From the NCBI GenBank assembly GCA_016209985.1, contig JACQVB010000128.1, positions 1 through 44,359 of the forward strand: 44,359 nucleotides of DNA. Reading direction: 5' to 3'. The position numbers and the translations under genes were made by a program. Source of the DNA: Gemmatimonadota bacterium (GTDB lineage Bacteria > Gemmatimonadota > Gemmatimonadetes > Gemmatimonadales > GWC2-71-9). Below are positions 15,810-22,934 of the stretch, piece after piece; within the stretch, counting starts at the first letter, position 1, and the number at the start of each line of letters is the position of its first letter. The notes under the pieces were generated by a model. The model did no database searches. It saw only the letters and a list, made by a program, of their open reading frames with translations, and had not been told where the DNA came from.

Positions 15810-17752
15810 CGTGTCTTCTCCCCGTTGCGCTGCCCGACACTGGCGCGGATGGCCTGCAGGATGCGGCCCGGACGGAGCGGCTCGCCGGGTACTCGGGTCC
15901 AGCAATCCACGTCCACCAGCGTCTGCGCCCGGAGCAGCCAGCAGAGTTGTCCTCGGCGCCGGTTTTCCTCCGTGATGAAAGGATCATCCGGTTCGTCGCT
16001 GTAGTTGATCTCCACGGTGATCACTTTGCCAAAACGACCGAAGATCTCCGAAAGCCCGGGCTCGAGCGGGGAAAGGAACCGCAGATGCAGCGACGATGCG
16101 GCCAGGCCCTCACGGCGCGCGCGGTCCACCGCTTCTTCGATCGCGCCCTTGGTGCTGCCCCATCCCACGATCAGGAGATCGCCGGAAGGAGGGCCATAGA
16201 CCGATGGCGGCGCCAGCATCTGCTGGAACACCGCCAGCTTGCGGCTGCGCATGGCGGAGCCACGCTGGTGGACGTCGGGGGTGTGGGCCACCTTGCTCGC
16301 TTCATCGTGTGAGAGGCCGGTCACGGTGTGCATGCCGCCGGGCTGGCCGGGAAGGAACCGGTGTGACAAGCCGCTCGCGGGGTCCCACTCGTAGGGTCGA
16401 ACCCCTTCCGGCGCCGGGCCGAGGTCGATAGGCGGTGCCTGCCAGCGGACGTCCAGGGTGGGCCGAGGGAACGGCTGCTGACCGGTGGCGAGATTGGCAT
16501 CCGACAGGATGATCACCGGGCAACGGAACGCCTCGGCGAGCCGCCGGGCGGTGGTCGGGCTGTGAAAACACTCCTCGATGGTGGCGGGCGCGAGCACGAT
16601 CTTGGGCGTGTCACCGGGCTGCCCGAAAACGGCCGCCAGCAAATCCGACTGTTCCACCTTGGTCGGCAGCCCGGTGCTGGGGCCGCCGCGCTGTACGTCC
16701 ATCACCACCAGGGGGATCTCGGTCATGCCGGCCAGACCGATGAACTCGGTCTTCAGGGCCAGGCCAGGCCCGGACGTCACGGTGAACGCCACCTTGCCTG
16801 CATAGGACGCTCCGATCGCGACGCCGCAGGCGGCGATTTCATCCTCGGCCTGGTGAACGACTCCACCGAACTTCTCGAAGATCGCGCCCAGATAGTGCGA
16901 AACCGACGTAGCCGGGGTGATGGGATACATGGCGCACAGCTCCATCCCGGCGGCGACCGCTCCCAGAGCCAGGGCCTGGTTCCCGTTCATGACCACCATG
17001 GCGCGCTCGGGCTTGCTCGCCGGAACCTCCAGCCGGAAAGCGAGGTTCTCACCTGCCCAGCGGTGTCCCAGCTCCAACAGGGCCACATTGGTGTCGCGCA
17101 CTTCCTGCGACTTCTTCCGGAATTGATGCACGACGAGCTGCCGGGCCAGATCGAGATCGCGGGAGTAGAGATGGATCAGCATCCCCAGGACGAACATGTT
17201 CTTGCCGAGCCGCGGCTCGTCGGTGACGCTGAGGCACTGCTCCTCCATCGGGACACCGATCACGCGGTAGGAACGGGTCCCTAGCTCCGCCATGGCCGTT
17301 TCCCAGGCCTGCCGCACCGTTTCATCAGGGTGGCTGGCCCACATGTTTTCGATCAGGATGACCGCATCGGGTGCGAGGGCGTCGAGCCGGTGTCGTGCCA
17401 GGAGCACCTGCTCATTGAAGGCCACTACCAGATTGGTCGCGTCGCCCCAGTTCGTGACCGGCTGGGTCCCCACCCGAATGCGATTTCCGCTAGCGCTGCC
17501 GAGGGTCCGGGGGGGCGGTTGGATCTCCGCCGGAATGATCTCTACCGTCCATATGCCGTTGCCCATGCGGGCGCAGACCGTGCCAAAAATCTGGCCGCAC
17601 TTCTGAGCCCCCTCACCGGCGTCGGAGACGACCTCCAGGGTATGCTCGGGCAACGTGATGGTGGTGGGCTCCATCGTACCCTGAGCAGATCGGTCTTGGG
17701 GCTGGGGAATGACGACTGCGGCGCCATTGGCCGCGGGGAAGCCTTGGGACAC
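15806..17752 (-). CDS. korA: 2-oxoglutarate:ferredoxin oxidoreductase, fused gamma-alpha subunit
   Basis: First gene of the operon. The 648-residue protein has an N-terminal gamma domain (GEGAQKCGQIFG at about 46-57) fused to the alpha pyrimidine-binding domain (MNGNQALALGAVAAG, then AMYPITPATS near residue 285) and a C-terminal transketolase-C-like domain. TSGPGLALKTEFIGLAG and DVQRGGPSTGLPTKVEQSDL are strong KorA signatures. Start choice: GTG 17752 is preceded by GGAAGGCGGAG and is used here. ATG 17674, 26 codons later, fits the usual KorA N-terminus better but has only a weak AGGG before it. With korB it should convert 2-oxoglutarate and CoA to succinyl-CoA and reduced ferredoxin, or the reverse. 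Confidence 0.9.
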   Translation of the reverse strand: MSQGFPAANGAAVVIPQPQDRSAQGTMEPTTITLPEHTLEVVSDAGEGAQKCGQIFGTVCARMGNGIWTVEIIPAEIQPPPRTLGSASGNRIRVGTQPVTNWGDATNLVVAFNEQVLLARHRLDALAPDAVILIENMWASHPDETVRQAWETAMAELGTRSYRVIGVPMEEQCLSVTDEPRLGKNMFVLGMLIHLYSRDLDLARQLVVHQFRKKSQEVRDTNVALLELGHRWAGENLAFRLEVPASKPERAMVVMNGNQALALGAVAAGMELCAMYPITPATSVSHYLGAIFEKFGGVVHQAEDEIAACGVAIGASYAGKVAFTVTSGPGLALKTEFIGLAGMTEIPLVVMDVQRGGPSTGLPTKVEQSDLLAAVFGQPGDTPKIVLAPATIEECFHSPTTARRLAEAFRCPVIILSDANLATGQQPFPRPTLDVRWQAPPIDLGPAPEGVRPYEWDPASGLSHRFLPGQPGGMHTVTGLSHDEASKVAHTPDVHQRGSAMRSRKLAVFQQMLAPPSVYGPPSGDLLIVGWGSTKGAIEEAVDRARREGLAASSLHLRFLSPLEPGLSEIFGRFGKVITVEINYSDEPDDPFITEENRRRGQLCWLLRAQTLVDVDCWTRVPGEPLRPGRILQAIRASVGQRNGEKTR

Positions 17753-17805
17753 GTGCTCCGCCTTCCAGAATCAGCTGCATTTACCAGTGTGATTCGGGTA
17801 AGGGG

Positions 17806-17820
17806 AGGTTACATGAACCT
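17806..17820. promoter_or_regulatory. Inverted repeat AGGTT-ACATG-AACCT in the kor-rnf leader
   Basis: Perfect 5-bp arms with a 5-bp spacer lie between a candidate promoter and the korA start, on the transcribed side. It could be an operator for the operon. Arms this short can occur by chance. Confidence 0.25.
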
Positions 17821-17849
17821 TTATTAAGGAAAACTAAGCTAATCATGAA
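17821..17849 (-). promoter_or_regulatory. Candidate promoter of the kor-rnf operon
   Basis: The stretch 17770-17870 is conspicuously AT-rich compared with its surroundings. On the minus strand TTCATG (17844-17849) and TAATAA (17821-17826) are 17 bp apart, about 70-100 bp before korA. Matches to the sigma-70 consensus are weak. The rest of the 420-bp gap (17753-18172) shows no convincing gene; a 100-codon plus-strand frame in it is Arg/Ser-rich and looks spurious. Confidence 0.3.
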
Positions 17850-18172
17850 CGGCTTCATATTTCGAGGTGCAGACTGCAAACGCAGGACAGAGGCCTCGCG
17901 CGGCCGTTTCTGGGTGAGCCTCGAGCGGACGCGATCACGCTCGAGTCGGCGCGGGTCGCCTGCTGGCCCGGGCCGGCCCTCCCGCAGTTCGAGATTCCAC
18001 GCGAAGAGAACTTCACGGATACCGCCTGGGATCATTCACCCGCATCCCTGTACCCTGAAAGACGACGCGGCGTTGAGCCGTGTCTCCTGGATTCTTGGCC
18101 GCTGCCGCGCGGGCCAAGGGCCTGCTGACCGACGCGCAGCGGGCTAAGGTCGACTCCTGCGCGGGAGGTTCC

Positions 18173-18742
18173 ATGAAGCGGACTTTCGTCTTCTCGGCAC
18201 TGTTTCTCGCGGGAGCCATTGCCCTCGCCGGCCAGACCCGTTCTCCCAACCCCGAGCTCCGCCCCTATGCCGGCGTGTCGCTGCCCATCGGCAACGAAGC
18301 CACCTTCTTGAAGGCGGGCACGCTGTTCGGGATCCAGGGGGCGATCGAGCTCCTCCCAACGCTCACCGTGGTCGGATCGTTCGGCTGGAGCCCCGGGCAG
18401 GACAAGTACTCGGTCTCCGACGTCGGCCTCGACGTGCTCGAATCCAACGCCGGACTGGAAGTGAGCACCACCAAACCGTTCGGCGACGAGTGGCGCATCA
18501 AGCCGTTCATCGGGATCGGGGCAGGGGTGCGCACGTACCGATTTCACGATGTTGCGCTGTCGGACCATACCGGTGCTGCCGGCTACGGAGCCCTCGGCAC
18601 CGAGTTCCAGGTGGGAATCACGGCGCTCAGACTAGAGGCTCGGAATAACGTCTTTCACTATGCCTCACCGTTCGCCGGCGGGATCGCGAGGACCGCCACT
18701 GACGTCGAGTTGAGCGCCGGCATTGCCTATCACCTCCGGTAG
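18173..18742 (+). CDS. Small outer-membrane beta-barrel protein
   Basis: This 189-residue secreted protein has a signal peptide (MKRTFVFSALFLAGAIALAG, cleavage near residue 20) followed by repeated amphipathic beta-strands: LRPYAGVSLPIG, GIQGAIELLPTLTVVGSFGW, RIKPFIGIGAGVRTYRF, FQVGITALRLEARNNV and VELSAGIAYHL. It ends in Leu-Arg, not the classical C-terminal Phe. It resembles the 8-strand outer-membrane barrel superfamily, with no assignable specific function. ATG 18173 is chosen because GGGAGG lies 5 bp upstream. It is followed after 34 bp by the SRPBCC-like gene on the same strand. Confidence 0.75.
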   Translation: MKRTFVFSALFLAGAIALAGQTRSPNPELRPYAGVSLPIGNEATFLKAGTLFGIQGAIELLPTLTVVGSFGWSPGQDKYSVSDVGLDVLESNAGLEVSTTKPFGDEWRIKPFIGIGAGVRTYRFHDVALSDHTGAAGYGALGTEFQVGITALRLEARNNVFHYASPFAGGIARTATDVELSAGIAYHLR

Positions 18743-18776
18743 GCCGGCTGAAAGGGCGGGGGCGAGGAGGCGCGCC

Positions 18777-19361
18777 ATGTTGATCGAACAGTGTCTGCCC
18801 GCATTCGACGTGACCGAGGTCTGCGAGAAGGATGTGGACGCCTCCGCGGCCGAGACGTACGGGGCGATCCGGGTGGCGGATCTTCGTTGCCCCGTCGTCA
18901 ATGCCCCGGTCGCCCTCCGCCAGATTCCCCTGCGTATCGGTCGGGCCCGTCGCCGCGAATCTCCGGCTTCACCGGTGAGACCGGTCCTGCCAGGGACCAT
19001 CGCCGGGGGCGGATTTCACTGGACCCGGCTCGCGGAAGAGCCCGATGTGGAAGTCGTGCTCGGTGCGGTGGGCCGTTTCTGGCAACACGATCATGACGGC
19101 CGGCCGATCACGCGGGAGGAGTTTGTGCCGTTTCAGGAGCCGGGCTACGCCAAGGTGGCGCTCAGCCTGAGTCTGCGGCCCTCTCCGTCGGGCCGGACCA
19201 TCATCCGATACGAGGCGCGTACCGCCACGACCGACGCCGCTGCGGAGCGCACGTTCCGGCGGTACTGGCGCCTGATCCATGAGGATGTGCACGCGTGCAT
19301 GGAAGGCGCGCTGGAGCGGATCAAGGCGGAAGCCGAGCGCCACGTCCTCACGGTGAGCTGA
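18777..19361 (+). CDS. SRPBCC/START-like domain protein (tentative)
   Basis: This soluble protein has 194 residues. Features that suggest the SRPBCC helix-grip fold are the opening FDVTEVCEKDVDASAAETYG (strand, then a helix), a central GGGFHWTRLAEEPDVEVVLG stretch, the strand ALSLSLRPSPSGRTIIRYEA, and a long C-terminal helix (RRYWRLIHEDVHACMEGALE). This fold binds hydrophobic ligands, but no ligand can be named. ATG 18777 has GAGGAGG 6 bp upstream, clearly better than an upstream ATG inside the previous gene. It follows the outer-membrane barrel gene and may share its transcript. Confidence 0.65.
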   Translation: MLIEQCLPAFDVTEVCEKDVDASAAETYGAIRVADLRCPVVNAPVALRQIPLRIGRARRRESPASPVRPVLPGTIAGGGFHWTRLAEEPDVEVVLGAVGRFWQHDHDGRPITREEFVPFQEPGYAKVALSLSLRPSPSGRTIIRYEARTATTDAAAERTFRRYWRLIHEDVHACMEGALERIKAEAERHVLTVS

Positions 19362-19517
19362 ACCGTCGAGGTTGCCAGGCGGGAGGGGGGACGGACCGAT
19401 ACCTCCCGGGACCACGATTCCACCGACTGGGCTGCGGTCGATCGTTTTGCCGGGGAGCTGGCCCTCGCGTTCCAGCCGCTCCCAGCGCCGGCGGGAGCGC
19501 GACCGTAAGGCCCGGTG

Positions 19518-19547
19518 CTGTCGCCTTTCCCGCCGCGGCGGTACAAT
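19518..19547 (+). promoter_or_regulatory. Candidate ferritin promoter
   Basis: CTGTCG (19518-19523) and TACAAT (19542-19547) are separated by 18 bp, about 57 bp before the ferritin ATG. TACAAT matches the -10 consensus in 5 of 6 positions; the -35 is weak. The gap 19362-19603 shows no other feature and no recognisable Fur box. Confidence 0.35.
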
Positions 19548-19603
19548 CCGAATCGCCATTGACGCTATCTCTCAACCTGCTCGTACCGGAGGCGGGATCA
19601 CTC

Positions 19604-20122
19604 ATGCTGATCAGCAAAGAGATGAACGACCAGATGAACGCGCAGATCGGAAACGAGTTCGGGGCCTCAATGCAATACGTCAATATCGCGTCCTACTTCG
19701 ACAACGCCGGTCTTCCCGTCCTGGCGCAGCACTTCTTCCAGCAGTCGGACGAAGAACGGATGCACGCCATGAAATTCGTTCGGTTCCTCCTGGATGCCGA
19801 CGGAACCGTCAAAGTGCCCGCGGTTCCCGCACCGCGTGCTGGGTTTGCTTCGGCGGAGGAAGCCATCTCCCTGGCGCTCGAGTGGGAGCTGGAGGTCACC
19901 AAGCAGATCAACGCCCTGCTCGACCGCGCGTCGAAGGAGCGGGACTACGTGGTGCATGATTTTCTGGAGTGGTTCGCGCGCGAGCAGCTCGAGGAGTTCT
20001 CCAGCATGGACACGCTGCTCAAGATGGTTCGCCGCGCCGGCGAGTCCGGGCTCATGCTGGTGGAAAACGCACTGGCCGCGGGACGGAAGCTCACCGCCAG
20101 CGCGCCGCCCGAGGGGAAGTAG
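19604..20122 (+). CDS. ftn: Bacterial non-haem ferritin
   Basis: This is an iron-storage ferritin of 172 residues that should form a 24-subunit shell, oxidise Fe2+ and store it as mineral. The four-helix-bundle pattern and ferroxidase ligands are visible: Glu in IGNEFGASMQYV (about residue 17), EERMHAMKF with Glu and His (about 50-54), LEWELEVTKQIN (about 93) and EQLEEFSSM (about 128). Length and motifs match FtnA-type ferritin; no haem-ligand Met typical of bacterioferritin is apparent. ATG 19604 is used, with GGAGGCGGGA a short way upstream; ATG 19622 is a possible alternative. It is useful in a cell with so many iron-sulfur enzymes. Confidence 0.92.
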   Translation: MLISKEMNDQMNAQIGNEFGASMQYVNIASYFDNAGLPVLAQHFFQQSDEERMHAMKFVRFLLDADGTVKVPAVPAPRAGFASAEEAISLALEWELEVTKQINALLDRASKERDYVVHDFLEWFAREQLEEFSSMDTLLKMVRRAGESGLMLVENALAAGRKLTASAPPEGK

Positions 20123-20139
20123 TCACCACCTGAGGGGCT

Positions 20140-20571
20140 TTACCCACCGGCCAGGACCGGCACGGTGGCAAAGCCTGCCACCGAGAAGTGCCGGTCGAAT
20201 GTAAAGGCACCTGAGACCCGCCGCGCCCGCATCACCGCGAAACTGACCGCGTCGGTCAGCGTAAACGGCTGATCGTCGTACTTCCGTAGCCAATCGGTAA
20301 CGGCGGATGCCTCAAGCTCGTGATCGACAAAAACCTCCTCGACCAACGGGTCGGACTTTAACGCGTCCAGATGGCCCATCGCGCGCTGAGGGCCGAGGCC
20401 ACGCACCAGATGGAGGTGCAGCTCCGCCAAAATGAGATCGGTAACGAGGAGCGGCACGTGCTCGGCTCGCAGTTGCCGCAGGTACGCGCTGGCCGGCTGG
20501 TGGAATTGATCCCTCGGATGGAAAATCGCGAGCCAAGCCCCCGTATCGACCAGGAGGCGGCGCGCGATCAA
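20140..20571 (-). CDS. vapC: PIN-domain toxin of a VapBC-type pair
   Basis: This 143-residue PIN-domain protein is a presumed Mg2+-dependent RNA endonuclease toxin. Seen are the first catalytic Asp in LLVDTGAWLAIF (Asp9), a Glu in LILAELHLHL (about 50), and TLTDAVSFAVM and GAFTFDRHF with the C-terminal acidic residues. The start is TTG at 20571, not ATG: TTGA overlaps the antitoxin stop, and GAGGAGG lies 4 bp upstream, so the choice is well supported. The overlap couples toxin to antitoxin translation, as usual for type II systems. All catalytic positions are present, so it looks intact. Confidence 0.88.
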   Translation of the reverse strand: MIARRLLVDTGAWLAIFHPRDQFHQPASAYLRQLRAEHVPLLVTDLILAELHLHLVRGLGPQRAMGHLDALKSDPLVEEVFVDHELEASAVTDWLRKYDDQPFTLTDAVSFAVMRARRVSGAFTFDRHFSVAGFATVPVLAGG

Positions 20572-20867
20572 CCACCTCCTCGGTCGTCCGGGCTCGGCTC
20601 CGCTACCCGCCGCACGGGGTAGCCGGTCACCGCGTAGTCGTCGTGTCTCGTCGAGAGATCACCGGGGAGTGCCGGGTTGTCCATGCTGCCAATCAGGCCC
20701 AGGAGCGCATCTCGTTCGCCCGACAGCTCCGCCGCCCAGCGCCGCAACGCCTCCCGGATCACATCGGCTTTCGAGAGCCCAAGTTGGGAGGCTAGCCGCT
20801 CCAGGAATGCCCGGTCACGACTGTCGAGATAGACCTGATAAGGAGTCTTCTTTCTCATGTGCAACAT
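20568..20867 (-). CDS. vapB: Ribbon-helix-helix antitoxin of the VapBC-type pair
   Basis: This 99-residue partner antitoxin lies upstream of the PIN toxin. The N-terminus (KKTPYQVYLDSRDRAFLERL, then GLSKADVIREALRRW to about residue 45) fits a ribbon-helix-helix DNA-binding domain. The rest is Gly/Asp/Pro-rich and probably wraps the toxin. Two starts are possible, ATG 20867 and ATG 20858 (three codons later). Neither has a clear ribosome binding site, because the upstream DNA is taken up by a palindrome that probably serves as its operator. The stop overlaps the toxin TTG. Confidence 0.82.
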   Translation of the reverse strand: MLHMRKKTPYQVYLDSRDRAFLERLASQLGLSKADVIREALRRWAAELSGERDALLGLIGSMDNPALPGDLSTRHDDYAVTGYPVRRVAEPSPDDRGGG

Positions 20868-20873
20868 GTAATG

Positions 20874-20890
20874 TAATCATGAAATGATTA
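20874..20890. promoter_or_regulatory. Palindromic operator upstream of vapBC
   Basis: TAATCAT and ATGATTA form perfect 7-bp arms around GAA, 7 bp before the antitoxin ATG and in an AT-rich island. Ribbon-helix-helix antitoxins normally bind such palindromes to repress their own operon. The operator also abuts the truncated end of the copper-ATPase fragment. Confidence 0.6.
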
Positions 20891-20895
20891 TCATG

Positions 20896-21552
20896 TCAGG
20901 CAGCGACCGTGCGACCATCCAGCGCGCCGACCGGCACGTCTTCCGTGCTGCCGTCCGGCCGGCGGCCGTGCGCCTCGGCCGGCATCAAGCGCACCAGGGC
21001 TTCCAGCGCCCCCGAGGCGCCCATCACCGAGCGCATTTCGATCCAGTGACCCAGCAGCATGATGTCCACCAGCGTGGCCAGCTCCCAGAAAAATCCCTCG
21101 CCCGGCAGCCGGAACACGACGAGACTCGAGTAGACGTAGGCTGTGGTGATCGCCATGCCGACCAGCGTCATCATGCCGGGCCGCCGCGCTCGAAGCTCGC
21201 GGCCCAGTCCCACCAGGAACGGCCAGCCGCCGTACAGGAAGACCGCCGAAGCGCAGAGGAAGAGGAGGAGCTGGTCGCCCCTGAACCGCAGGCGCTCGCC
21301 GAGCCCCAGCCATTGCTGGATCAAGGGGCTGAGGAGGACGACCGGAATGGTCAGGACCAGCGAGAGCCAAAAGCGTCGCCGGAAATCGGCTATCGAGTGG
21401 CCCTGGTGCCGGCCGCCGTGAGCCTCGTGCGCGTGGGCTTCTGGAGATGGCGCCATTGAGGGGCCGTGGCCGGCAGGAACGGGCTCCGGCGCTGCGTGCG
21501 CGATGTGACCCGCCACGCCGCGAGCGTGCCCCGAGTGATCGTGATGGTTCAT
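20896..21552 (-). pseudogene. Truncated CopB-type copper P-type ATPase (N-terminal third only)
   Basis: The 218-residue reading begins with a His-rich metal-binding tail (NHHDHSGHARG, HAHEAHGGRHQGH) and continues with four membrane segments and the sequence GMMTLVGMAITTAYVYSSLV and DIMLLGHWIEMRS. This is the N-terminal part of a CopB-like P1B ATPase. It stops right after STEDVPVGALDG, before the actuator TGE, the CPx helix, DKTGT and the nucleotide-binding domain. A full protein would be about 650-700 residues, so it cannot pump. The break lies next to the vapBC operator, suggesting that arrival of the toxin-antitoxin pair or a deletion removed the rest. ATG 21552 starts the His-rich region. 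Confidence 0.8.
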
Positions 21553-21702
21553 GCGAGGCTCAGTTCTCGGTCGCTGGAACAACGGACGCACCCGCAGGAA
21601 AAGCAGGACACCGAGAGGCATACCCATCCTCTAAAACGTACTCAACGCCCCGGCACCACGTTGAGGGTGCCCGCGCCGGGTCGAGGGGGGAAGGCGTGAT
21701 AA

Positions 21703-21813
21703 CCTCACCCATTCGATCGCCTGCTGATCGCGCAGGCCCTGGAAGAAGGCCTGACCATCCTCACCGCTGACCGGGCATTCGAGCCGTACCGCGTGCCGGT
21801 GGAGTGGATCTGA
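21703..21813 (+). pseudogene. C-terminal remnant of a second PIN-domain toxin
   Basis: An open stretch of 36 codons after an in-frame TAA (21700-21702) reads PHPFDRLLIAQALEEG, then LTILTADRAFEPYRV and PVEWI before TGA. This is the characteristic C-terminal end of VapC/PIN toxins, with the PFDRLLIAQA helix and TADxxF strand. No N-terminal half or start codon is present, and no antitoxin is visible. It is a relic on the opposite strand to the intact vapBC. Confidence 0.75.
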
Positions 21814-21855
21814 GCCACTCACGCACAAACGGTGTCTTTATGTACATTTCTATCT

Positions 21856-21910
21856 GACGCGCGAGACCCGCGTCCCAGACTGAGAGCGGTCCACCCCCTA
21901 CGGCGGACCG
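21856..21910 (+). promoter_or_regulatory. Two consecutive stem-loops in the nadA leader
   Basis: GACGCG and CGCGTC (21856-21861 and 21869-21874) pair around a 7-nt loop. CGGTCC and GGACCG (21887-21892 and 21905-21910) pair around 12 nt. Both lie in the leader of nadA, 60-110 bp before its ATG. A tandem-hairpin leader before nadA recalls the NAD+-I (nadA-motif) riboswitch known from Acidobacteriota, but I cannot match its conserved loop bases, so function is unproven. Confidence 0.3.
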
Positions 21911-21968
21911 AGGCGTTTCCCAACCGGCCCCTCAGCCTTGGTACCTCGACCAATGGGAGCAGTGCCCC

Positions 21969-22934
21969 ATGCAAGCCCTGGAAAGCGAAACCACCGAAGC
22001 CCTCGTGGCGGAGATCCACGCGCTCAAGCAGGAGCGCGGGGCCGCGATCCTCGCCCATAACTACCAGCGCCCCGAGATCCAGGACCTGGCCGACGTCGTG
22101 GCCGATTCCTTGCAGATGGCGCGGCGCGCCACCGTGCTGGATGCCCCGGTCCTGGTGATCTGCGGCGTCCATTTCATGGCGGAGAGCGCAGCCATCGCCA
22201 ACCCCGACAAGCAGGTCCTGATCCCCGACCTGGACGCGGGATGCTCGCTCGCCGCCACGATCCAGGCCAAGGACGTTCGCGCCTGGCGCGCCACCCACCC
22301 GGGTGGTGTCGTAGTCGCCTACGTCAACACGGCCGCACAGGTCAAAGCGGAGTCGGACTACTGCTGCACCTCGGGAAACGCGGTCAGCGTGATCCGCGCG
22401 CTGCCTCCCGGCGTCCCCGTGCTGTTCCTGCCGGATTTCTTCCTCGGCAGCTACCTCAAGCGTGTCACCGGCCGGGAGATGGACATCTGGATGGGGGAAT
22501 GTCACGTCCATGCCGGCATGACCCACGAGACCCTGGAAGAGCGGCGGAATCAATATCCCGATGCCGAGTTCCTGGTGCACCCCGAATGTGGTTGCGTCAC
22601 CAGCGCGATGTACTATGCGGAGGCCGAGGGCGACGTCGCGGCCGGGCGGATGCAGATCGTATCCACCGAGCAGATGATGCGGCGGGCGCGCAGCTCCAGG
22701 AAGCGCCGATTCATCGTGGCGACCGAGACCGGTGTGCTGCACCGCTTGCGCCGGGAAAACCCCGACAAGGAGTTCGTGGCCGCGGCCGAGTCGGCGGAAT
22801 GCCGCTACATGAAGCTCATCACGTTGAAGAAGCTCCGGGATTCTCTGCTGTACCTCCAGCACGAGGTCACCGTGCCGCCACCCATCGCGTCGCGGGCGCG
22901 GCGGGCCATCGACCGGATGCTGGCCATCGGCTGA
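21969..22934 (+). CDS. nadA: Quinolinate synthase A
   Basis: NadA condenses iminoaspartate with dihydroxyacetone phosphate to quinolinate in de novo NAD synthesis. It uses an oxygen-sensitive 4Fe-4S cluster. The 321 residues contain ILAHNYQRPEIQDLADVVAD near the start and the three cluster cysteines in the expected contexts: Cys92 (AGCSLA), Cys207 (HPECGC) and Cys278 (ECRYMK). CTSGNAV, FLPDFFLGSYL and MGECHVHAGM are further family signatures. Length is normal for the family (about 300-350). GGGAG lies 9 bp before ATG 21969. The nadC start follows its stop with no gap. No nadB (L-aspartate oxidase) is seen nearby. Confidence 0.96.
   Translation: MQALESETTEALVAEIHALKQERGAAILAHNYQRPEIQDLADVVADSLQMARRATVLDAPVLVICGVHFMAESAAIANPDKQVLIPDLDAGCSLAATIQAKDVRAWRATHPGGVVVAYVNTAAQVKAESDYCCTSGNAVSVIRALPPGVPVLFLPDFFLGSYLKRVTGREMDIWMGECHVHAGMTHETLEERRNQYPDAEFLVHPECGCVTSAMYYAEAEGDVAAGRMQIVSTEQMMRRARSSRKRRFIVATETGVLHRLRRENPDKEFVAAAESAECRYMKLITLKKLRDSLLYLQHEVTVPPPIASRARRAIDRMLAIG

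Noticed and set aside
17845-18147. 100-codon plus-strand frame in the korA upstream gap
   Set aside because: Arg/Ser/Gly-rich, no ribosome binding site, no family likeness.
21641-21665. Hairpin CTCAACG/CGTTGAG as a terminator
   Set aside because: The loop is 11 nt and no T-run follows on either strand; it lies before, not after, the CopB fragment on its strand.
20140-21813. Composite transposon carrying vapBC and copB
   Set aside because: No transposase, no terminal inverted repeats and no direct repeats were seen around the region.
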